Positions 5,967 to 13,639 of a DNA stretch of 14,335 nt are shown piece by piece. Source of the DNA: Verrucomicrobiota bacterium (GTDB lineage: Bacteria; Verrucomicrobiota; Verrucomicrobiia; Chthoniobacterales; UBA10450); the NCBI GenBank assembly GCA_003218815.1, contig QHON01000035.1:1-14335 (forward strand), given 5' to 3'. The position numbers and the translations under genes were made by a program. The notes below the pieces were generated by a model. It saw nothing but the letters and a program-made list of their open reading frames with translations. It did not search any database and had not been told where the DNA came from. The first letter of the stretch is position 1. Each line of letters starts with the position of its first letter.

Positions 5967-7757
5967 GTGAGACGAACTGTCCTCCTCGTAATCGCAGGCG
6001 CCGTCGCCGCATTCGCCATCTGGTACGTTCGGCGCGTTTCGCAAGAAACATCGAGCGTCTCCGTGACCACGCTTCTCCCGCGCGAGACAATTTTCCTAGC
6101 CCACGTGCCAGACTTCAATCGAACGCGCGATCAGTTTGATCACTCCGACGTTTGTCTGCTCTACCGCGAACCTGCGGTGCAGGATTTTCTTCTTAAGCCG
6201 CTGACCAAACTTCCGAAAAAGGCGGCTGCTTCTCAAACGCTACGAGAGATCGAACAACTCGATCCCAAGAATGCTTTTTTCGCGTTGACGTCGATAGCGA
6301 ACGATAGCCTAAAGGTTGTCATGGGATTTCGTTTTCGCGAAGACCCGAATAGCGCCGAAAAAATCATCACTGGATGGTGTTCGGAGGCGCTCGGCAATCC
6401 CAGCGACCGCGAGACGGTCGATTATCAGCGGCGCAAGATCCACATTTCTACCTTTGGCCTCTTTTCGCTGGCAAGCGTTTATGACAGAGATTGGTTCTTC
6501 GCTTCGAACAATCTCGCTGAAATAAGAGCGCTTCTCGACCGAGCCGACGGTCGAGTCAAAAACGCAAAGGACACACTAGATGCGGACGAGTCATATCGCA
6601 CGGCCGGCGCTCACTTGCCGTCGAGTTACGCTGCCTCTTTTTATCTACAACCGAAGACGATTTCCGAGCGAGTGGCCGCTCTTCGCGCCGCCATCCAATC
6701 GTCGGCTGCGCCGAATGAACGGCTCCTATTGGAACAGGTGCGCAGTATTTCTGGCGCGATGTACTTCGAGAGCGGAAAAATACACGATCTACTTTTTCTC
6801 GGAATGCCGAAATTGGAACAGGATGCGGCGCTTAGCCGATCATCACTTGCGCTTGGCACGAAAGAGACGTTTTTCTATCTGTCGATGTTGCTCAATGTCG
6901 GGCAAAAGATTGATGCACTAAATCAAGCCGCAGGCATCGGGGGTGCAGTGCAGAAATTTTTTCAGACCTTTTCCGACAGTGGAATCACAGCCGATGACTG
7001 GAAGGCCGCGTTCGGCGCGGAATTAGGATCGTTAGCGGACTGGCCGTCGAAGGCAACCTGGCCTTCCTTAATTCTCACGCTGCCAGTCATAGACATGGCC
7101 AAAGCCAGCAAGATCGTAGAGGCAGTCACGCACGCGGATAAGAATGCGATTTGGATGCAGACTGAGAAGGATAGGGTGCGTTATTTTTCGATGCCGTCAC
7201 CCGCCACTCTGGTCGCGATCACGCCCACTATTGCTTTGTCGAATAGGATCCTGATCGCCGGTTTCGATCCGGTTTCGATTGAACAGGCGATAGAGCGCGA
7301 CAGCAGCGGGTCGTCGGAGCTTTCAAATTCGCAAACTTACCAGACAGCGGCCAAGTTGGTGCCGAGCCCAACGAACTTTTTTGCCTATATCGACGCAGCT
7401 CTATTGTATTCCCGGCTTGATGCTTCGCTCCGGCCGATGTTGTTAATGGCGTCGGCTTTCATGCCGGGGATGACTGATTCTGTCGATCTTACAAGGCTTC
7501 CAGCAGCCGAGATCATCACGAAGCACCTTAGCCCGATCGTCTCTTCGCAGAGATATGATGGTGATGGCTATGTGGCCGAGTCGGTCGGGCCGATCACGCT
7601 GGATCAATCGGCGATCGGTCTTGCAATTCTCAGCGGGGTTGGTGCCGCGGCGCGTCAAAAAGCCAGCGGCAGCTTGACTGGTTGGGGTTCTTCAACGGGA
7701 AGTCCGCAGCCATCTTTGAGCCCGCCGTCCACGCCCAATCCAGCTCCAACGCCCTAG
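5967..7757 (+). CDS. Large membrane-anchored exported protein of unknown function
   Basis: I do not recognise this 596-residue protein with confidence. It begins with GTG 18 bases after the xerD stop. Residues 4-20 form one hydrophobic helix with a basic start (RRTVLLVIAGAVAAFAIW), an N-terminal anchor placing the bulk outside the cytoplasmic membrane. Soon after comes LLPRETIFLAHVPDFNRTRD, and further on are repeated segments such as ASFYLQPKTI, FFAYIDAALLYSRLD and ILIAGFDPVSIEQAI. These resemble the alternating strand/helix modules of DUF3352-like exported proteins, which is the nearest guess. The last 30 residues are Ser/Pro-rich low complexity. No enzymatic motif is seen. It may be co-transcribed with xerD, although the functional link is unclear. 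Confidence 0.6.
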   Translation: MRRTVLLVIAGAVAAFAIWYVRRVSQETSSVSVTTLLPRETIFLAHVPDFNRTRDQFDHSDVCLLYREPAVQDFLLKPLTKLPKKAAASQTLREIEQLDPKNAFFALTSIANDSLKVVMGFRFREDPNSAEKIITGWCSEALGNPSDRETVDYQRRKIHISTFGLFSLASVYDRDWFFASNNLAEIRALLDRADGRVKNAKDTLDADESYRTAGAHLPSSYAASFYLQPKTISERVAALRAAIQSSAAPNERLLLEQVRSISGAMYFESGKIHDLLFLGMPKLEQDAALSRSSLALGTKETFFYLSMLLNVGQKIDALNQAAGIGGAVQKFFQTFSDSGITADDWKAAFGAELGSLADWPSKATWPSLILTLPVIDMAKASKIVEAVTHADKNAIWMQTEKDRVRYFSMPSPATLVAITPTIALSNRILIAGFDPVSIEQAIERDSSGSSELSNSQTYQTAAKLVPSPTNFFAYIDAALLYSRLDASLRPMLLMASAFMPGMTDSVDLTRLPAAEIITKHLSPIVSSQRYDGDGYVAESVGPITLDQSAIGLAILSGVGAAARQKASGSLTGWGSSTGSPQPSLSPPSTPNPAPTP

Positions 7758-7796
7758 AAATGGAGCGAATAGTTGCGCCATTTCGACACTCTTTTG
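7758..7796 (+). terminator. Possible weak intrinsic terminator after the anchored exported protein
   Basis: AAATGGAGC (7758-7766) and GCGCCATTT (7775-7783) form a nine-pair stem with one mismatch and an eight-base loop directly after the stop codon. A short T-rich stretch (CTCTTTT) follows about seven bases later. The stem is AT-rich and the T-run is displaced, so this is a weak candidate. Confidence 0.3.
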
Positions 7797-7862
7797 GCGA
7801 TTCAAAAACTGGGACAAGAAAACTGCTGCGCTTTGCCGAAAATGTGCTATCCTTCTCGCTCT

Positions 7863-8174
7863 ATGGCTATTCTAAAGAAAAATGCATTCTCCCGTCGAGT
7901 TCCGGATCTAGTGACCGAGGAGCTGGTCGCAGTCCTTTCGCGGCGCTCTTCCTTTGAGTTCAAGCAGCTTTTCGATATCGTACACGAGAATCTACGAGCG
8001 CGAAATGCGGCAAGCGGTGGTGAGGAAATGCTGCGGCTCCGGGCTTACGAGAAACTGCAAAATCTCGTTGCGCGCGGTGCGGTCAAAAAGAATGGCAAGA
8101 AATATAAAGGGCTGCCTTCAGCTTTGGCAAATGCGATTGCGCCGCACAACGGCCATCTGGCTGGCGTAAGGTAA
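7863..8174 (+). CDS. Small basic hypothetical protein, winged-helix-like
   Basis: The 103-residue product from ATG 7863 is basic and mostly helical. The N-terminal half (VPDLVTEELVAVLSRRSSFEF) suggests two helices. The middle (LRLRAYEKLQNLVARGAVKK) resembles a recognition-type helix followed by a basic NGKKYKG hairpin, the pattern of a small winged-helix DNA-binding fold. No family is recognised, so this is a structural guess. The frame stays open upstream to a TTG at 7773, but ATG 7863 gives the more natural start. The downstream neighbour is nuoA after 43 bases on the same strand. The reading frame is clean and has coding-like composition. Confidence 0.55.
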   Translation: MAILKKNAFSRRVPDLVTEELVAVLSRRSSFEFKQLFDIVHENLRARNAASGGEEMLRLRAYEKLQNLVARGAVKKNGKKYKGLPSALANAIAPHNGHLAGVR

Positions 8175-8217
8175 GCGAATCCAACCGCAGCCAAACTGAT
8201 CGTCGGCGAGCCTTCAG

Positions 8218-8589
8218 ATGCTCCGAGAATATCTGCCGGTTTTCCTGCAAATTGTCGTGGCGATGCTGTTTGCCGGTTCAGCATTGCTCGTTAGCATTCT
8301 CGTCGGCAAAAGCGGGAAACGCACACTAGCGAAAGATACCGCATATGAATGCGGGATGGTGCCACAGGGGGAAGTGCAGCCCAGATTCAGCGTGAAGTTT
8401 TATCTGGTCGCGATGCTCTTCATCCTCTTCGATCTCGAGATCGTGTTCATGTATCCCTGGGCAGTGGTTTACAGAGAGTCGATCAAGCAGAGCGGGCTCA
8501 TCTTTTGGAGTATGCTCAGCTTTATTTCGATCTTAATGGTGGGCTACGTTTACGCGCTCAAAAAGGGCGCCCTGGACTGGAAAAAATGA
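8218..8589 (+). CDS. nuoA: NADH-quinone oxidoreductase subunit A
   Basis: NuoA is a small membrane subunit of respiratory complex I, beside the quinone cavity, with three transmembrane helices. The 123-residue protein shows all three: residues 7-29, 61-84 (KFYLVAMLFILFDLEIVFMY) and 92-113. The signature first loop YECGMVPQGEVQPRFSVKFY is present, as is the conserved FDLEIVFMYPWA motif with its acidic pair in the second helix. Length is normal for bacterial NuoA. Unusually, no nuoB, nuoC or other nuo gene follows; the next gene encodes a Dabb protein. The remaining subunits must be encoded elsewhere if complex I is functional. No clear Shine-Dalgarno precedes ATG 8218. Confidence 0.93.
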   Translation: MLREYLPVFLQIVVAMLFAGSALLVSILVGKSGKRTLAKDTAYECGMVPQGEVQPRFSVKFYLVAMLFILFDLEIVFMYPWAVVYRESIKQSGLIFWSMLSFISILMVGYVYALKKGALDWKK

Positions 8590-8677
8590 TCGCCGAGGGG
8601 GCGGCGGATCGACATTATCCACTCGCGGGATTCGCACTTGCGCGTCCCGCTCGAAGCACCTAATAGCTTTAGCCTTA

Positions 8678-8995
8678 ATGATTCACCATATCGTTCTCTA
8701 CAAACTCAAGCCCGAGGTTACGCCCGCCCGCGTGGAGGGGATGATGATGAACGCGCGGATGCAGCTCTTGAAAATTCCCGAGGTTTTGAGCATCAAATGC
8801 GGCAAGCGGGTTGATCCTGAAATGCCTTGGCCATTTTTTATTGCAATCGATTTTGAGTCGATGGACAAATACGCCATCTTCCGCGAGGACTCCATCCACG
8901 TGAAGTTTATGGAGGAAGTGATTAAGCCGAATACGGCGGATTCCTTGACCTTGGATTTCGAGATGGATCCGGGTAAGGACGTCCGTTTCTCGTAG
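8678..8995 (+). CDS. Dabb (stress-responsive A/B barrel) domain protein
   Basis: The 105-residue protein is a single dimeric alpha/beta-barrel domain. It shows the family start MIHHIVLYKLKPEVTPARV, a helix ending LLKIPEVLSIKCGKRV, the central strand WPFFIAIDFESMDKYAIF and the C-terminal helix segment HVKFMEEVIKP. Dabb proteins are small homodimers, some stress-induced in plants. Bacterial members are mostly of unknown biochemical role and no specific substrate can be proposed. The start ATG 8678 fits the family start exactly; there is no clear Shine-Dalgarno. It lies 88 bases after nuoA, with no function implied by that neighbour. Confidence 0.88.
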   Translation: MIHHIVLYKLKPEVTPARVEGMMMNARMQLLKIPEVLSIKCGKRVDPEMPWPFFIAIDFESMDKYAIFREDSIHVKFMEEVIKPNTADSLTLDFEMDPGKDVRFS

Positions 8996-9081
8996 CGGTA
9001 GCGGTTCGGCTCTCGCTCCGGGCAGGCTCTGGCATAGCGTTCGTTGCTATTTCCTTGCACCGCGCGTAATCATCGATCTCG

Positions 9082-11118
9082 ATGCGGCTCGGCTATTTCT
9101 ATTCCCGGTATCCTCTCACATCGCAGACCTTTTGCGATGCCGAGATGCTGGCCCTGGAACGTCTTGGCGTCGCCCTCGAGATTGGCTCCGTTTACCCGCC
9201 GCTCACCAGTTTACGCCACGAACATATTTCCCGGCTACGGGCCCCGATTTGCTACGCACCACCGCAGAAAATCCTGAAGATCTGGGAAAAAAACGCGAAA
9301 ACCACCAGCAAATGGCCAGGTGAGCTTGTCGATCGGCATGAGCAGAAATACGGCCCGAGCGTGAAGGCCGAGCAACGCGCACGCAATGCCCTCTACTTCG
9401 CAGAGTCTTTCCTACGCAACGGCGTCGATCATGTTCACGTTCAATTTGCCAATCGCGCAGCACACACCGCCATTTTCATAAAGGAAATTTCAGGAATTCC
9501 TTTCAGCGTAACGGCGCACGGGCAGGATTTCATGAAGGACTTGGGCGACAATAATCTCCTGCGCGAAATCTGCGGCGCCGCGGAGTTTGTTGCGGCTGTA
9601 ACTGATTATAGCCGCGAGCTGCTTTGCCAGCGGTGCCCAGATTCCGCTGCAAAAATTTACCGGATCTATAACGGGATTGACCTCGACCATTTCCCGCCGC
9701 TGGCTTCGGCCACGATGAATCGAGTAGCGCGCGTCATCAGCGTGGGCCGGCTTGTAGCATTCAAAGGATTCGAGCACCTCATCGACGCGTGCGCGGAGCT
9801 GGCGCGCCGGGGGCTTGATTTCAGATGCGAAATAATTGGCGATGGTCCGCTGCGCGACGCTCTCCAGAAAAAGATCGACATGTTGAACCTCTCACCACGA
9901 GTGAATTTGCTCGGTTCCCTGTCGCAGGAAGTGGTGCTCGAAAAATTGCGATCTGCCGATATCTTTGCGCTCGCCTCGGTGACGGACCGTCAAGGCGCTA
10001 GCGATGTTTTTCCGACCGTAATCATCGAAGCGATGGCGGCGGCGCGCCCTGTCGTTTCCACTCGTCTCGCTGGAATCCCCGAATCGGTCATACCCGGCGA
10101 AACGGGATTGCTAGTGTCGCCCGGCGATACGAGCGGGCTCAGCCAAGCGCTCGAGCAATTGATACGCGATCCTGAATTGCGGGCGCGTTACGGTCGTGCC
10201 GGACGCGCGCGAATCGAGCAGCATTTCCGAATCGAGCAAACAGTCGCCCCGCTTCTTCAACTCTTCGAGAGGATATCGGTCGGCCCAGGCCGACTTCGGA
10301 ACCTCGACTTGCAGTCTGTGCGGGCAATTGAGTTGGATTACGCTGAGCGGGAAAGCGCTCCGAAAGCATTCGAGGCTGAGAACACAGGCAGTATGCCTAT
10401 GTTCCAATCAGGGACGATCGCTTATCTGATCGATCGCTGGCCGGATGAAGATCTGCCGATCATTGAGCGCGAGCTTCAAGAATTGAAGCGGCGCAACCTT
10501 TCAATCGTACCGTTCGTGTGCGAATTGAACCCGGCCCGCCATTTTACGCGATCCATGGAACGAATGGCCGCGGAGCTGGAATTTTTGCCCGACGCAATGG
10601 TGATGGAGGCAGAATGGCGTGCACATCCCGCTCTTGCGCAAAAATTGGAAGAGGAACGAGCACAACAAGAGCACCGGGCATCCAGTGCAATTTTCTTGCG
10701 TCAAGCGCGTTTTGCTCTTGTCCTGCGCAGGATGCTCCTGGATAGAAACGTTTCCCACGTCCACGCCACAAGTTCCCGCGCGCTCGTGTGCGCGCTGATC
10801 TTGCAGGAACTAGCGGATGTTACAGTGAGCGCTACGATCGAGCCATGTCCGGAGCTACCGCGAAATTGGATTGAGGGCGCGTTGCGCAGATGTCGGGGCG
10901 GACGCTTGAGTGACCGCAAATTGCTCCGGGAGCGAAGCAGTTCCTTCCTGTTCGACAAGGTGGCCTTTCATTCTGGTTCGCGGAAAGCAATCGGACTACT
11001 CGGGAAGAAGATCGGGATCGATTTGACCGAAGGTGCAAGTTTCTGGGAGGAATGGTCGGAATTGTTGGGGCGCTGGAGCCGTGAGAAGCCACCCACTAAG
11101 CCAAAAATAAACGGATGA
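9082..11118 (+). CDS. GT4-family glycosyltransferase with a duplicated, non-catalytic N-terminal Rossmann domain at its C-terminus
   Basis: The 678-residue protein begins with a complete GT-B, GT4-type transferase (1-400). Its N-terminal acceptor domain starts RLGYFYSRYPLTSQTFCDAE and continues with DHVHVQFANRAAHTA (116-130) and VTAHGQDF. The donor domain carries ISVGRLVAFKGF (219-230), IIGDGPLRD and FPTVIIEAMAAARPVVST (310-327). The usual EX7E pair is D308/E316, a conservative change. Residues 445-590 echo the N-terminal domain: TIAYLIDRWPDEDLPIIERE (445-464) matches the first strand-helix, and SHVHATSSRALVCALILQE (558-576) matches the HVH segment. The spacing between them is nearly the same (about 112 against 113 residues), and no donor domain follows. 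It probably adds a sugar to a lipid-linked surface polysaccharide. Its stop overlaps the rfbA start by four bases. Confidence 0.85.
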   Translation: MRLGYFYSRYPLTSQTFCDAEMLALERLGVALEIGSVYPPLTSLRHEHISRLRAPICYAPPQKILKIWEKNAKTTSKWPGELVDRHEQKYGPSVKAEQRARNALYFAESFLRNGVDHVHVQFANRAAHTAIFIKEISGIPFSVTAHGQDFMKDLGDNNLLREICGAAEFVAAVTDYSRELLCQRCPDSAAKIYRIYNGIDLDHFPPLASATMNRVARVISVGRLVAFKGFEHLIDACAELARRGLDFRCEIIGDGPLRDALQKKIDMLNLSPRVNLLGSLSQEVVLEKLRSADIFALASVTDRQGASDVFPTVIIEAMAAARPVVSTRLAGIPESVIPGETGLLVSPGDTSGLSQALEQLIRDPELRARYGRAGRARIEQHFRIEQTVAPLLQLFERISVGPGRLRNLDLQSVRAIELDYAERESAPKAFEAENTGSMPMFQSGTIAYLIDRWPDEDLPIIERELQELKRRNLSIVPFVCELNPARHFTRSMERMAAELEFLPDAMVMEAEWRAHPALAQKLEEERAQQEHRASSAIFLRQARFALVLRRMLLDRNVSHVHATSSRALVCALILQELADVTVSATIEPCPELPRNWIEGALRRCRGGRLSDRKLLRERSSSFLFDKVAFHSGSRKAIGLLGKKIGIDLTEGASFWEEWSELLGRWSREKPPTKPKING

Positions 11119-12011
11119 ACAAAAAGGCCATTCTTCTTGCCGGTGGCGCCGGGACACGTCTTTTCCCGCTCACTAAGATCGTCTGTAAGCAGCTTCTCCC
11201 GATCTACGACAAACCAATGATTTGCTACCCGCTGGCCACGCTGATGCTCGGCGGCTTGCGGGAGGTCCTGATCATTTCTACGCCGAAAGATTTGCCGATG
11301 CTTCGAGATTATTTGAGCGACGGCGCGCAACTTGGTATTCGGATCGAATATGCCGAGCAACGAAAGCCGGAAGGAATCGCTCAAGCTTTTTTGATCGGTG
11401 CGAGATTCATTGGCGACTCGGGGGCGTCGCTCATCCTGGGCGATAACATTTTTTACGGGAAACTCGATTTCTACCGGGACGCTCTCGCGATCGAGCGCGG
11501 CGCGTGCATTTTCGGATATCAAGTGCGCGACCCGCAGCGCTATGGGGTGGTTGAATTCGATGCCCAAGGCAAGGCGATCAGTCTCGAGGAAAAACCGAAG
11601 CAGCCAAAAAGTCACTTCGCGGTGCCGGGACTTTATGTTTATGACGAGCGCGTGGTCGATTTTTGCCAAACCCTGCGTCCCTCAGCCCGCGGCGAACTCG
11701 AGATTACCGATCTAAATTTGCTCTATCTCGGGCAGAAAGAGCTACACGTGAAATTGCTCAGTCGCGGTATGGCCTGGCTCGACACCGGCACGCAGACAAG
11801 CTTGCTCGAAGCGGGCAATTATATTGCGACCATCGAACATCGACAAGGATTGAAAATCGCGTGTCTGGAGGAAGTCGCCTTCCGCATGGGTTTCATCACA
11901 CAGTCCGATCTCGCCAAGATCATCGATCGGTTGCCGAAGAATGAATATCGCGATTATCTGCGGATGGTTTGCGACGAGGGCCCAGGCGCCGGGCCAGAGC
12001 CAGTCGGCTAG
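11115..12011 (+). CDS. rfbA: Glucose-1-phosphate thymidylyltransferase
   Basis: RfbA/RmlA makes dTDP-glucose from dTTP and glucose-1-phosphate, the first step to dTDP-L-rhamnose and other dTDP-sugars for surface polysaccharides. The 298-residue length is normal for the short RmlA type. The nucleotide-binding loop LAGGAGTRLFPLT (8-20), KQLLPIYDKPM with K25, the metal-binding LGDN (D110), YGVVEFD, SLEEKP and WLDTGT (D224) are all present. The C-terminal part that forms the allosteric interface in RmlA tetramers is retained, followed by a short Gly/Pro-rich tail. Its ATG overlaps the glycosyltransferase stop (ATGA at 11115-11118), implying translational coupling. rfbB, rfbC and rfbD are not in the window and must lie elsewhere. 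Confidence 0.95.
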   Translation: MNKKAILLAGGAGTRLFPLTKIVCKQLLPIYDKPMICYPLATLMLGGLREVLIISTPKDLPMLRDYLSDGAQLGIRIEYAEQRKPEGIAQAFLIGARFIGDSGASLILGDNIFYGKLDFYRDALAIERGACIFGYQVRDPQRYGVVEFDAQGKAISLEEKPKQPKSHFAVPGLYVYDERVVDFCQTLRPSARGELEITDLNLLYLGQKELHVKLLSRGMAWLDTGTQTSLLEAGNYIATIEHRQGLKIACLEEVAFRMGFITQSDLAKIIDRLPKNEYRDYLRMVCDEGPGAGPEPVG

Positions 12012-12040
12012 ACTTGTACCTGGAGTCGCAGACCCTGGCT

Positions 12041-12061
12041 GCCGCGGTCGGCGACCGCGGC
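12041..12061. repeat. GC-rich palindrome (REP-like) between converging genes
   Basis: GCCGCGGTC (12041-12049) and GACCGCGGC (12053-12061) form a perfect nine-pair stem with the loop GGC. It lies in the 57-base gap between the rfbA stop and the sco stop. A bidirectional terminator is possible from the position, but there is no T-tract adjoining it on either strand. The surrounding phrase resembles a dispersed palindromic repeat rather than a standard terminator. Confidence 0.6.
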
Positions 12062-12068
12062 TACAAGG

Positions 12069-12722
12069 TTATTTTGGCTGCTCGCGCAACAGATGGCTTG
12101 TATCGGCGAGCAATTTCGTTACTACGTCGGCTTCGGTCGCTTCGTAATAACCACGAATTTCACCATGTCGATCCACCAGCACCAGCCGGGTGCTGTGCAC
12201 CGGAATTCCGGCTTCATCACTGCCATCGGAGACCGCAAGCTTGAAGCCTTTGTGAGAAAGGTCGTAAATCGCGGATTTCGCTCCAGTAAGAAAATCCCAG
12301 CGCTTTGGTTCGGCGCGTAACTTCTCCGCGTAGCCGCGCAAAACTTCCGGCGTATCCTTTTCCGGATCGACGCTGAACGAGACCAGATGCACATCGGTTT
12401 TTTCCAATGGCTTTTGCAATTCGCTCATCCGCGTGCTGATCATCGGACAGGGTCCGGGACAGGTTGTATAAATAAAATCGGCGATCCAAATTTTCCCCGC
12501 CAATTGCGCAGAGTCGAAAGGTTGCCCCTCCTGGTTTACGAGCTGGAAATGGGGAACCGTGCCGTAGGATGAAACGCTGCGCTGGGCGAGGGCACGGACC
12601 TCCACGTGGCGCAGCCAAAGTAAAACTCCCGCCGTGACAAATGGGATGAGAATCAGTGTTGCTTTCCAGACAATCGCGTTCCACGGGGTCCCGCGCTGAA
12701 CAGGAATTGATGTAGCGTTCAT
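12069..12722 (-). CDS. SCO1/SenC family copper chaperone for cytochrome c oxidase
   Basis: SCO proteins deliver copper to the CuA site of cytochrome c oxidase, or reduce its thiols, on the outer face of the membrane. The 217-residue protein has an N-terminal anchor (about residues 17-37, AIVWKATLILIPFVTAGVLL). A thioredoxin-like domain follows. The copper ligands are C88 and C92 in the CPGPC motif and H176 in IPVHSTRLVLVD; VSFSVDPEKDTPEVL (114-128) is another hallmark. ATG 12722 is chosen because it overlaps the cyoE stop in an ATGA arrangement; the frame is open further upstream but runs inside cyoE. It is the third gene of a ctaA-cyoE-sco unit. Confidence 0.92.
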   Translation of the reverse strand: MNATSIPVQRGTPWNAIVWKATLILIPFVTAGVLLWLRHVEVRALAQRSVSSYGTVPHFQLVNQEGQPFDSAQLAGKIWIADFIYTTCPGPCPMISTRMSELQKPLEKTDVHLVSFSVDPEKDTPEVLRGYAEKLRAEPKRWDFLTGAKSAIYDLSHKGFKLAVSDGSDEAGIPVHSTRLVLVDRHGEIRGYYEATEADVVTKLLADTSHLLREQPK

Positions 12723-13639
12723 GACTTCGTCAGGACCAAAGCACCCAGCAGCAGAGGGAGGTAAACGATCGAAGTGATGAACAATAACCGCGCAGCTCCA
12801 GCCGTGCGCTTTTTCAAAAATCGCATTGCGACCGCGATAAACAAACCGCCAAGGGCTAGTTCGATCGCAAGGTAAACCAGTGTGACGATTCCGAGGAACG
12901 CGGGTAGGCCTGCGATCACCAGGAGCAAAATGCAAAAGAATACACTCTGACTAGCGCTGCGTTCGCCACTGCGATCATCACTCGAAATCATTTGGAAGCC
13001 CGCACGCGAATAGTCATCGCGGTACATCCAGGCTATCGCAAAGAAATGCGGCAACTGCCACAACAGGAGGATCGCGAAAAGGCTCCATGCGCCAGCGTCA
13101 ATCGTCCCGCTCGCCGCCGCCCAACCGATCATTGGCGGAATCGCCCCAGGAACGGCGCCGACGAGGGTATTTGCGGTACTGGCCCGCTTCAGCGGCGTGT
13201 AGCCAAAGATGTAAATGAGTATCGTAACCGCGGCAAGCGTGGCGCTGAGCGCGTTGCAGTTAACCGCGAGATAACCAACGCCAAAAATTGAAAGAGCAAC
13301 ACCGAGCGTAAACGCTTCGGCGGGTCGCATGCGACCAGCCGGAACGGGGCGCGTTCTCGTTCGACACATCAGCGCGTCGAGCTTGCGTTCCCACCACTGG
13401 TTGAGCGCGGCCGCGCCGGCCGCCGCGGCTGCTGTTCCAAACACAACGTGAAACAATGCGGCGTAATTGATCGGCGACTGCGCTCCGAGATAAAAACCGG
13501 CCGCGGTGGTCAGCAGAACAAGTAATGTGAGCCGAGCTTTGACCAACTCCGCCAAATCGAGCACACGGGTACGCGCGGATAGATTGTTCCTTGCAACGGT
13601 TTTCGATCCGGTCGCCGTATGAAGCACAGCGGTTTTCAC
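12719..13639 (-). CDS. cyoE: Protoheme IX farnesyltransferase (heme O synthase)
   Basis: The enzyme (CyoE/CtaB, UbiA superfamily) transfers a farnesyl group to heme B to make heme O, the precursor of heme A. The 306-residue protein has about eight or nine membrane helices. The prenyl-diphosphate binding motif is intact: NQWWERKLDALMCRTRTRP (N80, E84, D88, R93, R97). YTPLKR and DDYSRAG, the usual second and third loop signatures, are also present. GTG at 13639 is used because it overlaps the ctaA stop by four bases (GTGA), which indicates translational coupling. Its stop overlaps the sco start in the same way. The gene follows ctaA in the usual pathway neighbourhood. Confidence 0.95.
   Translation of the reverse strand: MKTAVLHTATGSKTVARNNLSARTRVLDLAELVKARLTLLVLLTTAAGFYLGAQSPINYAALFHVVFGTAAAAAGAAALNQWWERKLDALMCRTRTRPVPAGRMRPAEAFTLGVALSIFGVGYLAVNCNALSATLAAVTILIYIFGYTPLKRASTANTLVGAVPGAIPPMIGWAAASGTIDAGAWSLFAILLLWQLPHFFAIAWMYRDDYSRAGFQMISSDDRSGERSASQSVFFCILLLVIAGLPAFLGIVTLVYLAIELALGGLFIAVAMRFLKKRTAGAARLLFITSIVYLPLLLGALVLTKS

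Noticed and set aside
8590..8677. Hairpin GCGGGA/TCCCGC after nuoA as a terminator
   Set aside because: Only six pairs with a 14-base loop and no T-run follow it; too weak to call.
12723..12935. N-terminal extension of the sco frame to 12935
   Set aside because: The extra residues lie wholly inside cyoE, lack any SCO likeness, and the ATGA overlap at 12719-12722 gives a natural start with a membrane anchor.
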